Source of the DNA: an uncultured Roseburia sp.
GTDB taxonomy: Bacteria; Bacillota_A; Clostridia; Lachnospirales; Lachnospiraceae
Length of the DNA: 7,776 bases
Direction of reading: 5' to 3'
Assembly (NCBI GenBank): GCA_900753715.1
Contig: CAAEAE010000086.1
Coordinates: forward strand, 1 to 7,776
Made by a program: the position numbers and the translations under genes. Within the stretch, counting starts at the first letter, position 1, and every line of letters begins with the position of its first letter. The notes beneath the pieces were generated by a model. That model worked only from the letters and a program-made list of their open reading frames with translations, searched no databases and was not told where the DNA came from. This document shows positions 6,684 to 7,776 of this stretch, in pieces.

Positions 6684-7100
6684 GTGCTGGCAAGTGCATA
6701 TCAACCGTATTTATATTTACCAAGACCGGTTTCCAGGAGACATCCCATGGATGTAGGACGCAGGGCAAAACAGTTTGCTCCATTTGCGGCACTTCGTGGA
6801 CTGGATGAAACAATCCGGCAACAGGAAATCATTTATGAACCAAAAAGAGATTTATCTGAGGAAAAGAAAAATGAGTTGGATATGAAATTAAGGATCCTGG
6901 CATATGGAATGAAGATACAGGCAACTTATTTTCAAAAGTCATGGAAGAATCCATTAATTGGTCAGTACCATACATTATCTGGAACCGTAGAATTTTTTGA
7001 TCCATCAGTCCACTTACGGATTGATGATACCGAGATTCAGATCCAGGACATCTGTGATCTGACTGGTGATGTATTTGAAACTATTGAAATATCATGTTAA
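6684..7100 (+). CDS. YolD-like protein
   Basis: 138 aa from the GTG at 6684. AGGAGG (6670-6675) lies eight bases upstream; the in-frame GTG at 6675 overlaps that site and is less likely. The sequence has the family signature of YolD-like proteins near the N-terminus, RRAKQFAPFAALRGLDE (residues 26-42), then a charged helical stretch (about 55-72) and a C-terminal half rich in beta-strand pattern (GTVEFFDPSVHLRIDDTEIQIQDI). YolD-like genes usually sit directly behind UvrX/YqjW-type polymerases in Firmicutes, and comparative genomics has proposed them as counterparts of UmuD; the molecular role is not settled. The 14-base gap to the polymerase gene shows an operon. The protein has no Ser-Lys protease signature that I can see, so it is not itself a UmuD-type protease. 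Confidence 0.88.
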   Translation: MLASAYQPYLYLPRPVSRRHPMDVGRRAKQFAPFAALRGLDETIRQQEIIYEPKRDLSEEKKNELDMKLRILAYGMKIQATYFQKSWKNPLIGQYHTLSGTVEFFDPSVHLRIDDTEIQIQDICDLTGDVFETIEISC

Positions 7101-7334
7101 TTAATCACAGCGGAATTTTTTATACCGGAAAGAGTGAGTGGTAGCTGGTGAAAGGATAAAAAAGGATGCACAGATCGACAAAGCAGATCTGATCAGAATA
7201 GAAATCGTGCTGTTCGTGTAGCTTTGGCACTTACGGAATGGATGGCATGATGCTCATAAGGCGGATTTGATTTCCCTTTGGTCCGTTGAGTAATAAATGG
7301 AGAAATATCTTATTGCTTAAAGGAGGAAGCCTAT
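7101..7334 (+). other. Gene-poor gap between yolD-like and zinc-ribbon genes
   Basis: 234 bases without a convincing gene. Only short fragments are open, for example a 27-codon GTG frame 7138-7221 without a good ribosome binding site, and an Ala/Leu-rich run ending ALALTEWMA just before a stop, in another frame. A very weak promoter-like pair, TTGATT (7267-7272) and TAATAA (7291-7296) 18 bases apart, lies before the zinc-ribbon gene. The region may be a decayed small gene or a leader. Confidence 0.4.
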
Positions 7335-7562
7335 ATGGGATCAGGTGCTATTAAATGGCATGTACACTGCTCTGTATGTGGAGCATTTATTGAAAAGAGC
7401 GCACAAAGCGATTCAGAAGTGGAGTGCAAAAAATGTCGCAGTACATTGGAGATATTTGTAAAGGATGATATGGTGTCGGTTCGTCCGATCCACATCCGAG
7501 ATGAACAATTAAAGTCCAGGATGCGGACGTATTCCCGAAAGATGATGAATCAGGGATCATAA
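7335..7562 (+). CDS. Small zinc-ribbon protein of unknown function
   Basis: 75 aa with an ATG start and a near-perfect ribosome binding site AAAGGAGG (7319-7326) eight bases upstream. Two CxxC pairs, CSVC (Cys12, Cys15) and CKKC (Cys31, Cys34), spaced 15 residues apart, form a classic four-cysteine zinc ribbon of about 30 residues. The remaining C-terminal part is basic (LKSRMRTYSRKM) and could touch nucleic acid. The size and Cys spacing recall the phage Mu Com-type ribbon, but the likeness is too general to assign a family. It lies 234 bases after the yolD-like gene on the same strand and before a strong terminator, so it may be the last gene of the polymerase operon or have its own promoter. 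Confidence 0.8.
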   Translation: MGSGAIKWHVHCSVCGAFIEKSAQSDSEVECKKCRSTLEIFVKDDMVSVRPIHIRDEQLKSRMRTYSRKMMNQGS

Positions 7563-7575
7563 CAGAATAGAATGA

Positions 7576-7631
7576 GCTGTCTGTAGTAAGCGTTGGATTT
7601 GGCAGGAACCATCAAGAACGCACCAGACAGC
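7576..7631 (+). other. Stem-loop in the region after the zinc-ribbon gene
   Basis: GCTGTCTG (7576-7583) pairs perfectly with CAGACAGC (7624-7631), and inside it GCGTT (7590-7594) pairs with AACGC (7617-7621). A short hairpin follows at 7640-7659 (GTCA-a-GG with CC-TGAC, seven-base loop). Together with the terminator behind, this suggests a structured transcript, but each stem is modest. Confidence 0.45.
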
Positions 7632-7672
7632 AAGAGTTTGTCAAGGAGCTGAACCTGACTGGAATCACTAAG

Positions 7673-7764
7673 AGCCCGGCAAAACATTTACGGATACACT
7701 GCAAGATCAGAAGTATTTTCTGGTTTTGGAGATTGTTGAAGTATTTGTTTTGTCGGGCTTTTTT
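7673..7764 (+). terminator. Long-stem rho-independent terminator with nested hairpin
   Basis: The 14-base arm at 7673-7686 (AGCCCGGCAAAACA) pairs with 7746-7759 (TGTTTTGTCGGGCT), one pair being G-U, and is followed by TTTTT (7760-7764). The 59-base interior contains its own hairpin: 7702-7712 pairs with 7718-7728 over 11 positions, two of them G-U, with loop GTATT. The GC-rich base of the stem plus the T-run make it a terminator for the operon; the large folded interior is unusual. Confidence 0.75.
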
Positions 7765-7776
7765 GACGTATTTCGA

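Larger units (their letters stand above)
7571..7776 (+). pseudogene. Possible gene fragment without a start codon, open to the window edge
   Basis: A frame runs from the stop TAG (7568-7570) to the right edge. Its first part reads like coding sequence (SVVSVGFGRNHQERTRQQ, then EFVKELNLTGITKSP), but there is no ATG, GTG or TTG near its beginning and no ribosome binding site. The second part passes through the terminator at 7673-7764 and looks random. It may be a gene remnant or chance; no family was recognised. Confidence 0.2.

Noticed and set aside
7673..7776. Retron or integron attC-like element because of the long imperfect stem
   Set aside because: No reverse transcriptase or integrase is in view, and the T-run behind the stem fits a terminator. 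The sequence right of the window would be needed to reopen this.
7563..7776. Reverse-strand open frame entering from the right edge (reading AGLLVIPVRFSSLTNS)
   Set aside because: It has no visible start, passes through the terminator stem, and its composition is typical of an antisense shadow.

Overview
The window looks like chromosome from a low-GC Gram-positive gut-type Clostridia, most likely Lachnospiraceae. The reasons are strong AGGAGG-type ribosome binding sites, frequent GTG and TTG starts, and the resemblance of the genes to Firmicutes families. The taxon is inferred from general features, because no rRNA or tRNA gene is present. Only two blocks of genes are visible, and they seem functionally unrelated.

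Block 1 (1-3850, + strand) is a magnesium-transport operon: the 3' end of an mgtC-like gene, an 81-aa two-helix membrane protein, a 103-aa DUF3784-like membrane protein, a complete MgtA-type P-type ATPase (921 aa), and a 57-aa single-helix membrane protein directly behind mgtA. The genes are packed with gaps of 0-25 bases or a 4-base overlap. The promoter lies upstream of the window. The 3' region (3851-4066) holds three hairpins; the last is a terminator for the convergent block on the - strand.

Block 2 (4032-7764) is a self-contained DNA-damage-tolerance cassette of the kind carried by mobile elements of Firmicutes. On the - strand lie an XRE-family repressor and, behind it, an ImmA/IrrE-type metallopeptidase. 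Divergent on the + strand are a UvrX/YqjW-type Y-family DNA polymerase with a beta-clamp motif, a YolD-like protein and a small zinc-ribbon protein, closed by a long-stem terminator. The 301-base control region (5094-5394) carries a fully consensus sigma-A promoter toward the polymerase, a facing promoter toward the repressor, and four copies of a GGAAA-N4-TTTCC palindrome. One copy fills the spacer of the polymerase promoter. No LexA box (CGAAC-N4-GTTCG) was seen there.

The inferred logic is that the XRE protein binds the palindromes and silences the polymerase operon, and the ImmA-like protease removes the repressor after a signal such as DNA damage. This resembles ImmR/ImmA control in ICEBs1, applied to an error-prone polymerase instead of LexA control. 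No integrase, conjugation gene or attachment site is visible, so membership of a larger mobile element cannot be decided. The most interesting items are this operator/promoter layout, the 57-aa protein behind mgtA, and the structured non-coding tail at 7570-7764.
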